Assembly: GCA_963638365.1 (NCBI GenBank)
Contig: CAVHRK010000080.1
Span: 1-15,833, forward strand
Length of the DNA: 15,833 nt
From: Suilimivivens sp963638365
GTDB lineage: Bacteria; Bacillota; Clostridia; Lachnospirales; Lachnospiraceae
Direction: 5' to 3'
The first letter of the stretch is position 1. Each line of letters begins with the position of its first letter. Shown piece by piece: positions 1 through 7,831 of the stretch. A model generated the notes under the pieces. It was not told where the DNA came from. It made no database searches and saw only the letters and a list, made by a program, of their open reading frames with translations. A program made the position numbers and the translations under genes.

Positions 1-16
1 CAGTCATGACACAAGA

Positions 17-42
17 AAAGCTCCCTCACACGAAGGAGCTTT
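17..42 (-). terminator. Hairpin terminator downstream of cellobiose phosphorylase
   Basis: An 8-bp perfect stem (17-24 with 35-42) closes a 10-base loop. Read on the minus strand, the 3' arm runs directly into TTTTCTTG, the usual form of an intrinsic terminator. It lies about 90 bases past the stop of the minus-strand phosphorylase gene, so it most likely ends that transcript. On the plus strand the following bases (GTCT) make a poorer terminator. Confidence 0.6.
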
Positions 43-56
43 GTCTACAGTCTGAG

Positions 57-86
57 GGGACATCCGTTCACCGGATGTCCCTTTCT
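57..86 (+). terminator. Hairpin terminator, probably of an upstream plus-strand gene
   Basis: A 10-bp perfect GC-rich stem (57-66 with 72-81) with a 5-base loop is followed on the plus strand by CTTTCT. There is no T tract on the minus-strand side. It would stop transcription entering from the left of the window and shield the convergent phosphorylase gene. No gene for it is visible in the window. Confidence 0.5.
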
Positions 87-133
87 ACATAACCCCATAA
101 CCTTCTCTAAATTATTTATTCTGTCAGTAAGAA

Positions 134-2569
134 TTAACCCATGGTAACAACAACGTCGTAGGTTTCTTTGCCCTTTACATAAGGGATTACGCATCCGTCG
201 ATTGCCTGACCATCTACAGTGATGCTCTTAATTCCCTTTTCAACATGATCCGGGTTCTGAACCTTGATGTTGTAGGTTCCTTCACGGAACTTACGTGTTA
301 ATTCGAAGTCACCGAAATCCTTCGGTACACAAGGATCAATGCTTAATCCGTTGTGGGTAGGATATACACCTAAGATGTACTGGGAAACATTGACAAAGGT
401 CCATGCAGCAGTACCGGTTAACCAGCTGTTCTTTGCTTCGCCATGGAATTTCGCATCACGGCCGGCAACCATCTGGGAGTATACATAAGGCTCTGTTCTG
501 TGGATCTCACTGAATTCTTCACAGTAAGCAGGACAGGTCTTCTGGTAGATTTCAAATGCTCTGTCACCACGTCCGATTACGGTTTCAGCGATGGAAACCC
601 AGGGGTTGTTGTGGCAGAAGATACCGGCATTCTCTTTATATCCGGGCGGATAAGAAGAGATTTCGCCAAGCTCTAAGTGATATCTGGTATAAGCAGGCTG
701 GAGAATCATAACACCATATTTGGTATCCAGCTTTTCCTTTACGGAATCAAGTGCCTTCTTAGCAAGACCTTCCTTTACGCCGATACCTGCTAAAGAGCAG
801 AAGCCGTTGGATTCAATATAAATCTGTCCTTCTTCACATTCCTTGGAACCGATCTTCTGGCCGTAAGCATCGTATGCACGAACGAACCAGTCGCCATCCC
901 AGCCATCCTTAAGAACAGCATCATACATCTTGGCAACTTCTTCTCTTGCATAATCAGCTTCCTTCTGGTCACCCATCAGTTCACAGAGCTGTGCATATTC
1001 CTCACCGTACTTAACGAACATACCTGCGATGAATACAGACTCTGCAACAGGTCCTTCGGAAGGACCAAAGGTCTGGAAGGATTCACCCGGATGCTCGGAG
1101 AAGCAGTTCAGGTTCAGACAGTCATTCCAGTCGGCACGTCCGATCAGAGGAAGATTGTGAGGACCCTTGTGATTTACGATGTAATCAAAGCTTCTCTTTA
1201 AGTGTCCCATTAAAGGAGTAGCGACGGACATATCATTATCATAAGGAACCATTTCAGTTAAAATGGTGGTATCGCCGGTTTCACGAACATAAGCGGATGT
1301 ACCTGCAATCAGCCATAACGGGTCATCGTTAAATCCGGAACCAATGTCGGAGTTACCCTTCTTGGTAAGCGGCTGATACTGATGATATGCGCTACCGTCC
1401 TGGAACTGGGTAGATGCGATATCAATGATTCTTTCTCTTGCACGGTCCGGAATCAGATGCACGAAGCCGAGCAGATCCTGACAGGAGTCACGGAATCCCA
1501 TTCCACGGCCGATACCGGATTCATAATAGGAAGCAGAACGTGACATGTTAAAGGTAACCATACACTGATACTGGTTCCAGATGTTAACCATACGGTCAAC
1601 CTTATCGTTAGAAGACTTCACGGTGTACTTGGAAAGAAGACCCTTCCAGTATTCGTTCAGTGCTGCAAATGCTTTGTCTACATCTGCATCGGTCTTATAA
1701 CGGTCAAGCATTTCGTAAGCACGCTTCTTATTTACAACACCCTTGGATTCCCACTTCTCATCTTCGGGATTCTCTATGTAGCCCAGTACGAAAACAAAGG
1801 ATTTGGTTTCGCCGGGATTTAAGGTGATGTTGATCTGGTGGGAAGCGATCGGCTGCCATCCGCTTGCTACGGAATTGGTGCAGGCACCGTTCTTAACAGC
1901 GGTCGGATCATCTGTTCCGTTGTAAGCGCCAAGGAATTCATCACGGATGGTATCGAAGCCATCGATCTTCGCATTTACAGAGTAAATAGCATAGTGATTA
2001 CGACGCTCTCTGTACTCGGTCTTGTGGAAAATCGTGGAATCTACGATTTCAACTTCACCGGTACTGAAGTTACGCTGGAAGTTCTTCATATCATCATCCG
2101 CATTCCATAAGCACCATTCTACATAAGAGAATAAGGACAGTGTCTTAACGGAAGAGGAGTTGTTGGTCAGCTTCACCTGATTGATCTCACAGGTATCGTT
2201 CATCGGAACAAAAGCGAGAACGGAAGCCTGTACATCATTCTTGCTGGAGATAAAGCGGCTGTAACCGATACCGTGACGGCACTCATAAGAGTCAAGATCG
2301 GTCTTGGCCGGCTTCCATCCGGGATTCCAAATGGTATCGCCATCTTTAATATAGAAGTATTTACCATTCACATCATTGGGGGTATCGTTGTAACGATAAC
2401 GGGTTAAACGAAGTAACTTTGCATCCTTATAAAAGGAATAACCACCGCAGGTGTTGGATATCAGACTGAAGAAATCATTACAGCCAAGATAGTTGATCCA
2501 GGGAAGCGGTGTTTTGGGAGTGGTGATCACGTACTCACGGTTCGCGTCATCAAAATAACCAAATTTCAT
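134..2569 (-). CDS. cbpA: Cellobiose phosphorylase (GH94)
   Basis: Phosphorolyses cellobiose to alpha-D-glucose-1-phosphate and glucose in the cytoplasm, saving one ATP compared with hydrolysis. The 811-residue product has the full length of clostridial cellobiose phosphorylases and looks close to them along its whole length: an N-terminal beta-sandwich beginning MKFGYFDDANREYVITTP, a helical linker, then the (alpha/alpha)6 barrel. The barrel motif GRADWNDCLN carries the Asp expected to act as general acid (D483). The Gly-rich segment YESGIGRGMGFRDSCQD and the SSYPPGYKENAGIFCHNN segment are also characteristic. The start is supported by AAGGAG on the minus strand 8 bases upstream. It is divergent from a LacI-type regulator and a sugar ABC importer, which fits uptake and intracellular cleavage of cellobiose. 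Related GH94 enzymes act on chitobiose or laminaribiose, but this match is to the cellobiose group. Confidence 0.95.
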   Translation of the reverse strand: MKFGYFDDANREYVITTPKTPLPWINYLGCNDFFSLISNTCGGYSFYKDAKLLRLTRYRYNDTPNDVNGKYFYIKDGDTIWNPGWKPAKTDLDSYECRHGIGYSRFISSKNDVQASVLAFVPMNDTCEINQVKLTNNSSSVKTLSLFSYVEWCLWNADDDMKNFQRNFSTGEVEIVDSTIFHKTEYRERRNHYAIYSVNAKIDGFDTIRDEFLGAYNGTDDPTAVKNGACTNSVASGWQPIASHQINITLNPGETKSFVFVLGYIENPEDEKWESKGVVNKKRAYEMLDRYKTDADVDKAFAALNEYWKGLLSKYTVKSSNDKVDRMVNIWNQYQCMVTFNMSRSASYYESGIGRGMGFRDSCQDLLGFVHLIPDRARERIIDIASTQFQDGSAYHQYQPLTKKGNSDIGSGFNDDPLWLIAGTSAYVRETGDTTILTEMVPYDNDMSVATPLMGHLKRSFDYIVNHKGPHNLPLIGRADWNDCLNLNCFSEHPGESFQTFGPSEGPVAESVFIAGMFVKYGEEYAQLCELMGDQKEADYAREEVAKMYDAVLKDGWDGDWFVRAYDAYGQKIGSKECEEGQIYIESNGFCSLAGIGVKEGLAKKALDSVKEKLDTKYGVMILQPAYTRYHLELGEISSYPPGYKENAGIFCHNNPWVSIAETVIGRGDRAFEIYQKTCPAYCEEFSEIHRTEPYVYSQMVAGRDAKFHGEAKNSWLTGTAAWTFVNVSQYILGVYPTHNGLSIDPCVPKDFGDFELTRKFREGTYNIKVQNPDHVEKGIKSITVDGQAIDGCVIPYVKGKETYDVVVTMG

Positions 2570-2647
2570 AGCACTTTCTCCTTACCTTATTATTAAATTA
2601 ATAGTTACAATATAAAATAAACGTATCCGGGTGCTGATAAACGCACA

Positions 2648-2660
2648 GAAAACGTTTAAG
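2648..2660. promoter_or_regulatory. Candidate LacI-family operator, copy 1
   Basis: GAAAACGTTTAAG contains the 8-base palindrome AAACGTTT centred on CG, the usual layout of a LacI/GalR-family operator. It also fits most positions of a catabolite-repression (cre) site but misses three. It lies 79 bases upstream of the phosphorylase start, where a repressor could block its promoter. Function is inferred from its form, position and a second copy at 2984-2996. Confidence 0.45.
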
Positions 2661-2903
2661 TAACCTCTTAAGAAGAATTATACATAAAAGCCTATGCTAT
2701 TGCAACAACAAAATTGTGCATTTTAGAGTAAATTTTAAATGGAAAAATCAATTTATAGTGCAAAAATATAGCTAAAAAATCTATTAAGCAAATTTTAACT
2801 TAAAATTAACTTAACGAAAGCCGGATTTTAACGAAAAGTTAAGTTGTCAATAGAAAAACCTTGGCAAATATCGCAAAAAAAGCAATAGTTTTTATGTGAA
2901 ACA

Positions 2904-2932
2904 TTGCTAAAAGTATCAATTGTGCATAAAAT
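2904..2932 (+). promoter_or_regulatory. Candidate sigma-A promoter of the LacI-type regulator
   Basis: TTGCTA (2904-2909) and TAAAAT (2927-2932) are separated by exactly 17 bases. The -10 matches consensus in five of six positions and the -35 in four of six. Transcription would begin near 2939 and give a leader of about 87 bases before the preferred start at 3027. The region is AT-rich, so chance matches are common. Confidence 0.4.
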
Positions 2933-2983
2933 GTCCATGAAAAGTGTTGCAAATCTGTAAAAATTGATGTACCATAAGGATAC

Positions 2984-2996
2984 GAAAACGATTAAG
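2984..2996. promoter_or_regulatory. Candidate LacI-family operator, copy 2
   Basis: GAAAACGATTAAG is identical to the copy at 2648-2660 in 12 of 13 bases, in the same orientation. It lies 31 bases before the preferred start of the regulator and downstream of its candidate promoter, a suitable place for autoregulation. It is less symmetric than copy 1. Confidence 0.4.
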
Positions 2997-3026
2997 AAAT
3001 CGATGAGCAGTGAAGGGATTACAGCT

Positions 3027-4037
3027 ATGGTCTCGATGAAGGATATTTCAGCAGCCTGCGGGGTATCGATAGCAACCGTTAGTAAGGCCCTGAACGATCA
3101 CAAGGATATAGGAAAAGAAACAAAAGAACATATCAGACAGGTTGCCAAGGAAATGGGTTATTCCCCCAACTCCGCAGCCAAGGCATTAAAAACAAACTGT
3201 ACCAAGAATCTTGGAGTTCTCTTTGTAGATGATGCCCACAGCGGTCTGAAGCATGATTACTTTACCTATGTACTTGACAGTTTCAAAAGTACCGCGGAAG
3301 AGAAAGGGTACGACATCACTTTTATTAACAGCAACCGTTCCGGTGGAAACAAGATGTCTTATTTAGAGCATAGCCGGTATCGTGGATTTGATGGTGTGAT
3401 GATTGCCTGTGTAGACTTCTACGATCCCGAAGTGGAAGAACTGGTACGAAGTGATATCCCGGTAGTGACCATCGACCATCTTTTCAATAACCGATGCGCG
3501 ATTATATCCGACAACGTATCCGGAATGAGAGATCTTGTAAGATATGTTTATTCCATGGGACACCGGAGAATCGCCTACATCCATGGAGCACCGTCCTCTG
3601 TTACCCAGAGCCGGTTATCTTCTTTTTATAAGACCTGCGAGGAACTGGGAATTGATGTCCCGGCGAATTACATCGGCGAAGCACCTTACCGTGATACGAA
3701 CGGCGCGTACCTGGAAACGAAGAGGCTCCTGGGACTTAAGAAAGTTCCAACCTGCATCCTTTATCCGGATGATTTTTCCTGTTTCGGAGGAATCAATGCC
3801 ATCAACGAACTGGGACTTAAGATTCCCGATGATATTTCTGTAGTTGGTTATGATGGATTAAGACTTGCAAGACATTTTGAACCGAAGCTTACAACCATTA
3901 TTCAGGATACCGGGAGACTGGGAAGAGAAGCAGCACTGAAGCTGATCAGTCTCATTGAGAATCCGAAGACAACCATCACGGAACAGATTACGGTTCCAGG
4001 TGTCGTGTTCGAAGGCAATTCGGTGAAACGATTATAA
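3027..4037 (+). CDS. LacI/GalR-family transcriptional regulator
   Basis: DNA-binding repressor with a sugar-sensing domain, probably controlling the flanking phosphorylase and importer. The N-terminus (MKDISAACGVSIATVSKALN) is a typical LacI helix-turn-helix, followed by the hinge segment YSPNSAAKALKTN and a periplasmic-binding-protein-like domain from about residue 60 to the end, with late motifs such as ISVVGYDGLRLARHFEPKLTT. I chose ATG 3027 (336 residues) because GAAGGGA lies 8 bases upstream and the helix-turn-helix then starts where family members start. The frame is open back to TTG 2964/ATG 2967, but those have no good ribosome binding site and would add an unusual basic tail. No terminator follows, so the transcript may run into the permease genes. 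The effector is unknown; cellobiose or a phosphorylated product is a guess from context. Confidence 0.92.
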   Translation: MVSMKDISAACGVSIATVSKALNDHKDIGKETKEHIRQVAKEMGYSPNSAAKALKTNCTKNLGVLFVDDAHSGLKHDYFTYVLDSFKSTAEEKGYDITFINSNRSGGNKMSYLEHSRYRGFDGVMIACVDFYDPEVEELVRSDIPVVTIDHLFNNRCAIISDNVSGMRDLVRYVYSMGHRRIAYIHGAPSSVTQSRLSSFYKTCEELGIDVPANYIGEAPYRDTNGAYLETKRLLGLKKVPTCILYPDDFSCFGGINAINELGLKIPDDISVVGYDGLRLARHFEPKLTTIIQDTGRLGREAALKLISLIENPKTTITEQITVPGVVFEGNSVKRL

Positions 4038-4083
4038 ATAGGAAAGAAAGCATACAATCTGACAGGTTGTACATAAAATGTGA

Positions 4084-4132
4084 TATATAAGAAGAACGGC
4101 GATGATCGATAATGATGCGTTTCTTCTATATA
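4084..4132. repeat. Imperfect inverted repeat between regulator and transporter operon
   Basis: TATATA-A-GAAGAA-CG (4084-4098) pairs with CG-T-TTCTTC-TATATA (4118-4132), giving about 14 pairs with one bulged base on each side and a 19-base loop. It ends 39 bases before the first permease start. There is no T tract after it, so it is not a standard terminator. It could be an extended operator, an mRNA processing or stability element, or a promoter-proximal control site. Confidence 0.5.
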
Positions 4133-4171
4133 TAAAGAAAAGCAAATCTAACGGAAAAAGGAGAGATGACT

Positions 4172-5077
4172 ATGAAAAGCTTCTTGCATAACACGTGGAA
4201 GCACAGAGCGCACGTTGTAATGGCGTTGCCGGCATTCCTGACTTTATTCTTTATCATGTATGTCCCTATGGCTGGTCTTGTAATGGCGTTTAAGAATTTT
4301 GACTACACACTGGGTATTTGGAAGAGCCCGTGGAACGGAATTGATAACTTCAAATTCCTTCTCGCTTCCAAAGCAACCTTTGTGACGATGACGAGAAATA
4401 CCCTGCTGTATTACGTTGTATTTACAGCACTGGGAACATTCCTCAATGTCGTACTGGCAATCGCCATTGATCAGTTCGTATTTAAGAAAATGGCTAAGAC
4501 CATGCAGACCATTATGATTATCCCGGTATTCATTTCTTATGCAGCAGTACAGTTTATTGTATATGCATTTATCAGTACCGATACCGGTATCATCAACCAT
4601 GCATTGGATACCAATATCAGATTTTATTCAACGGCTTCTTACTGGCCGGTAATCTTAACGATTGTTAAGATGTGGAACAGCGTAGGTTACGGTTCCGTAT
4701 TGTATATGTCCGTATTAGCCGGTATTGATACCGAATTATACGAAGCAGCAGAAATCGATGGCGCTAACAAGTGGCAGAAGATCTGGCACATCACCATCCC
4801 GGCATTGATCCCGATGATCACCGTTATGCTGTTATTATCCGTTGGTAGCATTATGAAGTCTGATACCGGTTTGTTCTATCAGGTAACCAGAAACAGTGGT
4901 GTGCTCTACCCGACAACACAGGTTATTGACTCCTATGTATTGAATGCGATCTTTAAAAACTCTAACTTTGGATTTACGGCTGCAACCAGTTTCTTCCAGT
5001 CTATAGTAGGCTTGTTGATGATGTTGTTTGCGAATGGATTGGTTCGTAAGATTGCACCCGATAATGCATTGTTCTAA
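4172..5077 (+). CDS. Sugar ABC transporter permease, LplB type
   Basis: First of two inner-membrane subunits of a carbohydrate ABC importer. The 301-residue product has a first membrane segment near residues 14-38 (ALPAFLTLFFIMYVPMAGLV), several further hydrophobic helices, and the cytoplasmic EAA loop near residues 191-212 (YEAAEIDGANKWQKIWHITIP) that docks the ATPase. The family resemblance is to LplB/YtcP-group permeases for oligo- and polysaccharide breakdown products. Start choice: AGGAG at 4159-4163 lies 8 bases before ATG 4172 but only 2 bases before ATG 4166, so 4172 is preferred; the earlier ATG would add two residues. It is followed after 18 bases by the second permease. Confidence 0.92.
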   Translation: MKSFLHNTWKHRAHVVMALPAFLTLFFIMYVPMAGLVMAFKNFDYTLGIWKSPWNGIDNFKFLLASKATFVTMTRNTLLYYVVFTALGTFLNVVLAIAIDQFVFKKMAKTMQTIMIIPVFISYAAVQFIVYAFISTDTGIINHALDTNIRFYSTASYWPVILTIVKMWNSVGYGSVLYMSVLAGIDTELYEAAEIDGANKWQKIWHITIPALIPMITVMLLLSVGSIMKSDTGLFYQVTRNSGVLYPTTQVIDSYVLNAIFKNSNFGFTAATSFFQSIVGLLMMLFANGLVRKIAPDNALF

Positions 5078-5095
5078 GGGAAAGGAGAATAGAAG

Positions 5096-6028
5096 ATGAG
5101 CAAGAAAAAAGGTAATGCTGCCGATTTGGCACCATCCAGAAGAGAGAAAAAGGGAGTCGGCCAGTATATTCTCGGATTTTTCCTTTTACTGTATACACTG
5201 TTTTGCTTCCTGCCGGTATTACTGGTATTCATCGCAGCTTTCACAGATGAAACTGCAATTTTGAATAATGGTTTCAGCTACTTCCCGGAGAAGTGGTCCT
5301 TAGCAGGTGTACAATCCGTTTTGAAATATGGTCATCAGTTACTGACCTCTTATGCAGTTACAATTTTTGTTACGGTATTCGGTACCTTCTTGGGTCTGAT
5401 GGTTATGAGTATGTTTGCTTACTCCATCAGTAGAAAGGATTTCCGTTTATCCAAGTTTTTATCCATTTACCTTTTGATCCCTATGCTGTTCAACGGTGGT
5501 CAGCTTTCCGGATATATTATCTTCACAAGCTACTATCATTTAAAAGACAGCTTATGGTTATTAATCCTTCCGTTGTGTGTATCTACGATGAACGTAATCA
5601 TCTTAAGAACATACATCGCAAACAGTATTCCGAATGAATTGATGGAAGCTGCTATGATCGACGGTGCAGGTGAGTACAGAACATTCTTCCAGATCACCCT
5701 TCCGCTTCTTAAGCCTTCCATGGCAGCCGTAGGTTTCATGATGGCTACCGCTTACTGGAATGACTGGCAGAACGCTTTGCTTTACATTACTTCCGATAAT
5801 AAGAAGCCGTTACAGCTCTTACTTGTAAGTATTCAGAAGAGTATCGAGTTCCTGCTGAATAATACGAACGTACCTGCAGCAGCGAGAGCAGCTATGGGTG
5901 GTAACATTCCGCAGTACTCTTCCACAATGGCAACGGTATTAATTGTTATTGGACCTATTATGGTGGTATATCCGTTCTTCCAGAAATATTTCATCAAAGG
6001 CTTGACAGTAGGATCTGTTAAGGGTTAA
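5096..6028 (+). CDS. Sugar ABC transporter permease, YtcP/LplC type
   Basis: Second membrane subunit, expected to pair with the preceding permease. It has 310 residues: a short basic cytoplasmic N-terminus, a first membrane segment at about 23-48, further helices, and the EAA loop at about 181-207 (ELMEAAMIDGAGEYRTFFQI). The ending (FFQKYFIKGLTVGSVKG) is typical of MalG-like and YtcP-like permeases. AAAGGAG lies 8 bases before the ATG. It is tightly coupled to the upstream permease and separated by 120 bases and a stem-loop from the binding-protein gene. Confidence 0.93.
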   Translation: MSKKKGNAADLAPSRREKKGVGQYILGFFLLLYTLFCFLPVLLVFIAAFTDETAILNNGFSYFPEKWSLAGVQSVLKYGHQLLTSYAVTIFVTVFGTFLGLMVMSMFAYSISRKDFRLSKFLSIYLLIPMLFNGGQLSGYIIFTSYYHLKDSLWLLILPLCVSTMNVIILRTYIANSIPNELMEAAMIDGAGEYRTFFQITLPLLKPSMAAVGFMMATAYWNDWQNALLYITSDNKKPLQLLLVSIQKSIEFLLNNTNVPAAARAAMGGNIPQYSSTMATVLIVIGPIMVVYPFFQKYFIKGLTVGSVKG

Positions 6029-6088
6029 TATAATATCTGATGCCCTAAAAGGACATCCCACAATTACATAACTTATTATGGTATTCCG

Positions 6089-6114
6089 GGTGACACCAAT
6101 TCCGGTGTCACCTT
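6089..6114 (+). promoter_or_regulatory. Intercistronic stem-loop ahead of the binding-protein gene
   Basis: A perfect 9-bp stem, GGTGACACC (6089-6097) with GGTGTCACC (6104-6112), closes a 6-base loop and is followed only by TTTG. It sits in the gap between the second permease and the binding-protein gene. With such a short T run it is more likely a leaky attenuator or an mRNA-stabilising 5' structure than a full terminator. Confidence 0.55.
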
Positions 6115-6148
6115 TGAGAATATAAATAAAAAGGGAGGTTTTTATCAA

Positions 6149-7720
6149 ATGAAGAAAAAACTTGTATCAGCTCTGCTGGTAGCAGCTATGGCAATTAGCA
6201 CTCTTGCTGGTTGTGGAAGCAGCACCACAGAAACTCCTGCAGCAGACACAACAACAGAAGCTGCAGACACCGAAGCAGCAGACACAACAGATGATGCTGC
6301 AGCAGAAGAAACAACAACAGAAGCAGCTAGCGGTGATGTAGTAAACATCAACATCTACAGAGCAAGCTACAACGTAGCACAGCCTGACAGCGCAGAAGTA
6401 AAGGCAGTTCAGGACGCTATCAACGAGTACATCGCTGACAAGATCAATGTACAGGTTACTATCAACGATATTCCTTCAGGTGAATATGCAGATAAGGCAA
6501 ACCTTGCATTAGCAAACAACGAAATCAACTTACTTTGGACAGCAAGCTGGATGGGAACCATCGGAACAAACGATCTGTACAAAGCTAACGCAGCTTATGA
6601 CATCACAGATCTTTTACCTGGAACAACCCTTTACAGCGCTATGCCGGAATCTATCTGGACCGCTTCCCGTTATGATGGAAAAGATTTATTCGTTCCTGTT
6701 TACAAGGAAGCATACGAAGGATATGACTTAAAGTTCCCGGAAGCATACGCTACCGAATATGGTCTTGATACCTCTTCCATCAAGGAACTCAAAGATCTTG
6801 AGCCGTACCTTGAGTGGTGTAAGACAGAGAAGGGACTTAAGTACCCTTACCTTGTAGGTAAGACACCTATGTTCTTCAGATATTACATTGACAAGTATGA
6901 CTTCTTCGATGGAGCTAACTCCTTATTCGCAGTTGATCGTGCTACTGATACCGTTATCAATCCTACTTTAACACAGGATTATGTTGATTTCACAACATTA
7001 ATGTGTGAATGGGGTGAGAAGGGTTACATCTCTGAAGACGAAGTAACAAAGACAACATCTGATAGTGAAGCACAGTCTCAGAACTGGGGCGTTAACTGGT
7101 GGACATGTGTACCTGGTGACGAGTCCAACTCTGAAGGCCGTGATATGCAGGAAGAAGTATTCGTAGAAGGATTTACTGGTAAGTATGCTCATTCTACAAC
7201 TACTCTTGGATCTTGCTTTGCAATTACAGCTAACTCCTCTGAAGAGCAGGCTAAGGCTTGTATCGACTTCTTAGGCTTACTGTACACAGATACTACTGTA
7301 GCTGACCTTTACACCTATGGTATTCAGGATGTAGATTACACCTTAGATGCTGACGGTAAGGTATCTCAGAACAACGAGAAGTATGGTCACTCCGCTTGGG
7401 AATCTACTTCTGTAGTTCCTCTTACACTTTGCTCTGGCGAACCTGATGACAAGGTTCAGATCTACCAGGATATGAACGGACAGGCTCAGGCTTCCTGCGC
7501 AGCTGGATTCAGATTTAACGTAGCTCCTGTTGAAGCTCAGTACGCTGCATGTACAAACGTATTCGATCAGTACGGATTCGTTCTTGAGCTTGGCGGATAT
7601 CCTTCATCTGATGTTGAATCCGTTATCGCTGAGTACAACGCAGCACTTGATGAAGCTGGATACCAGGATGTACTTGCTGAGTTCTCTAAGCAGTATGAAG
7701 ATTGGAAAGCTTCCAAGTAA
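6149..7720 (+). CDS. Lipoprotein sugar-binding protein of the ABC importer
   Basis: Extracellular solute-binding protein that captures the sugar and delivers it to the two upstream permeases. It begins with a lipoprotein signal (MKKKLVSALLVAAMAISTLAGC) whose lipobox LAGC puts the lipidated Cys at residue 22. Residues 23-62 are a low-complexity Thr/Ala/Glu/Asp linker encoded by near-repeats of GCAGACACAACA, serving as a tether. The rest is a two-lobed binding domain. The C-terminal part (VIAEYNAALDEAGYQDVLAEFSKQYEDW) resembles the DUF3502 ending found in LplA-type binding proteins partnered with LplB/YtcP permeases. AGGGAGG lies 10 bases before the start. Length (523) is normal for this group. 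Ligand is inferred as cellobiose or cello-oligosaccharides from the neighbouring phosphorylase; it could instead be another glucan fragment. Confidence 0.92.
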   Translation: MKKKLVSALLVAAMAISTLAGCGSSTTETPAADTTTEAADTEAADTTDDAAAEETTTEAASGDVVNINIYRASYNVAQPDSAEVKAVQDAINEYIADKINVQVTINDIPSGEYADKANLALANNEINLLWTASWMGTIGTNDLYKANAAYDITDLLPGTTLYSAMPESIWTASRYDGKDLFVPVYKEAYEGYDLKFPEAYATEYGLDTSSIKELKDLEPYLEWCKTEKGLKYPYLVGKTPMFFRYYIDKYDFFDGANSLFAVDRATDTVINPTLTQDYVDFTTLMCEWGEKGYISEDEVTKTTSDSEAQSQNWGVNWWTCVPGDESNSEGRDMQEEVFVEGFTGKYAHSTTTLGSCFAITANSSEEQAKACIDFLGLLYTDTTVADLYTYGIQDVDYTLDADGKVSQNNEKYGHSAWESTSVVPLTLCSGEPDDKVQIYQDMNGQAQASCAAGFRFNVAPVEAQYAACTNVFDQYGFVLELGGYPSSDVESVIAEYNAALDEAGYQDVLAEFSKQYEDWKASK

Positions 7721-7741
7721 TTAAATAATACCTGAAACTTT

Positions 7742-7770
7742 AGGGGCATTGCGAAAGCAATGCCTCTTTT
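7742..7770 (+). terminator. Intrinsic terminator of the sugar importer operon
   Basis: A 10-bp stem (7743-7752 with 7757-7766, one G-T pair) with a GAAA tetraloop is followed by TTTT. It begins 22 bases past the binding-protein stop codon. Confidence 0.88.
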
Positions 7771-7787
7771 GTTGCCATGCATATGAG

Positions 7788-7811
7788 AAAATGATCCAGT
7801 GGATCATTTTT
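7788..7811. repeat. Perfect 10-bp inverted repeat after the importer terminator
   Basis: AAAATGATCC (7788-7797) and GGATCATTTT (7801-7810) are exact reverse complements separated by AGT, with an extra T after the right arm. Flanking A and T runs make it look like a weak bidirectional terminator, acting as a backup to the hairpin at 7742-7770. Confidence 0.5.
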
Positions 7812-7831
7812 GAGTTCTCTAAAAAATATCA

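Larger units (their letters stand above)
2570..3026. other. AT-rich divergent intergenic region (cbpA / lacI-type gene)
   Basis: This 457-base stretch has no convincing gene. It is very AT-rich, with runs of A and T and tandem TTAACTTAA-like words around 2797-2844, where ACTTAAC (2809-2815) and GTTAAGT (2838-2844) form an inverted repeat. It holds a candidate promoter for the regulator and two copies of a 13-base operator-like motif, listed separately. I could not pick a persuasive minus-strand promoter for the phosphorylase; TATATT-like -10 candidates lie around 2605-2625 but lack a good -35. Confidence 0.6.

Noticed and set aside
443..2110. Plus-strand open frames at 443-676 and 1838-2110 inside the phosphorylase gene
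   Set aside because: They lie wholly antisense to a clear GH94 gene, lack ribosome binding sites and have no recognisable content.
2964..3026. Longer N-terminus for the LacI-type regulator
   Set aside because: No ribosome binding site precedes TTG 2964 or ATG 2967, the segment overlaps an operator-like motif, and the family domain starts right after ATG 3027.
6233..6335. Repetitive GCAGACACAACA-like DNA considered as a tandem repeat array or CRISPR
   Set aside because: It is codon repetition of the Thr/Ala/Glu linker of the lipoprotein, irregular in period and in frame.
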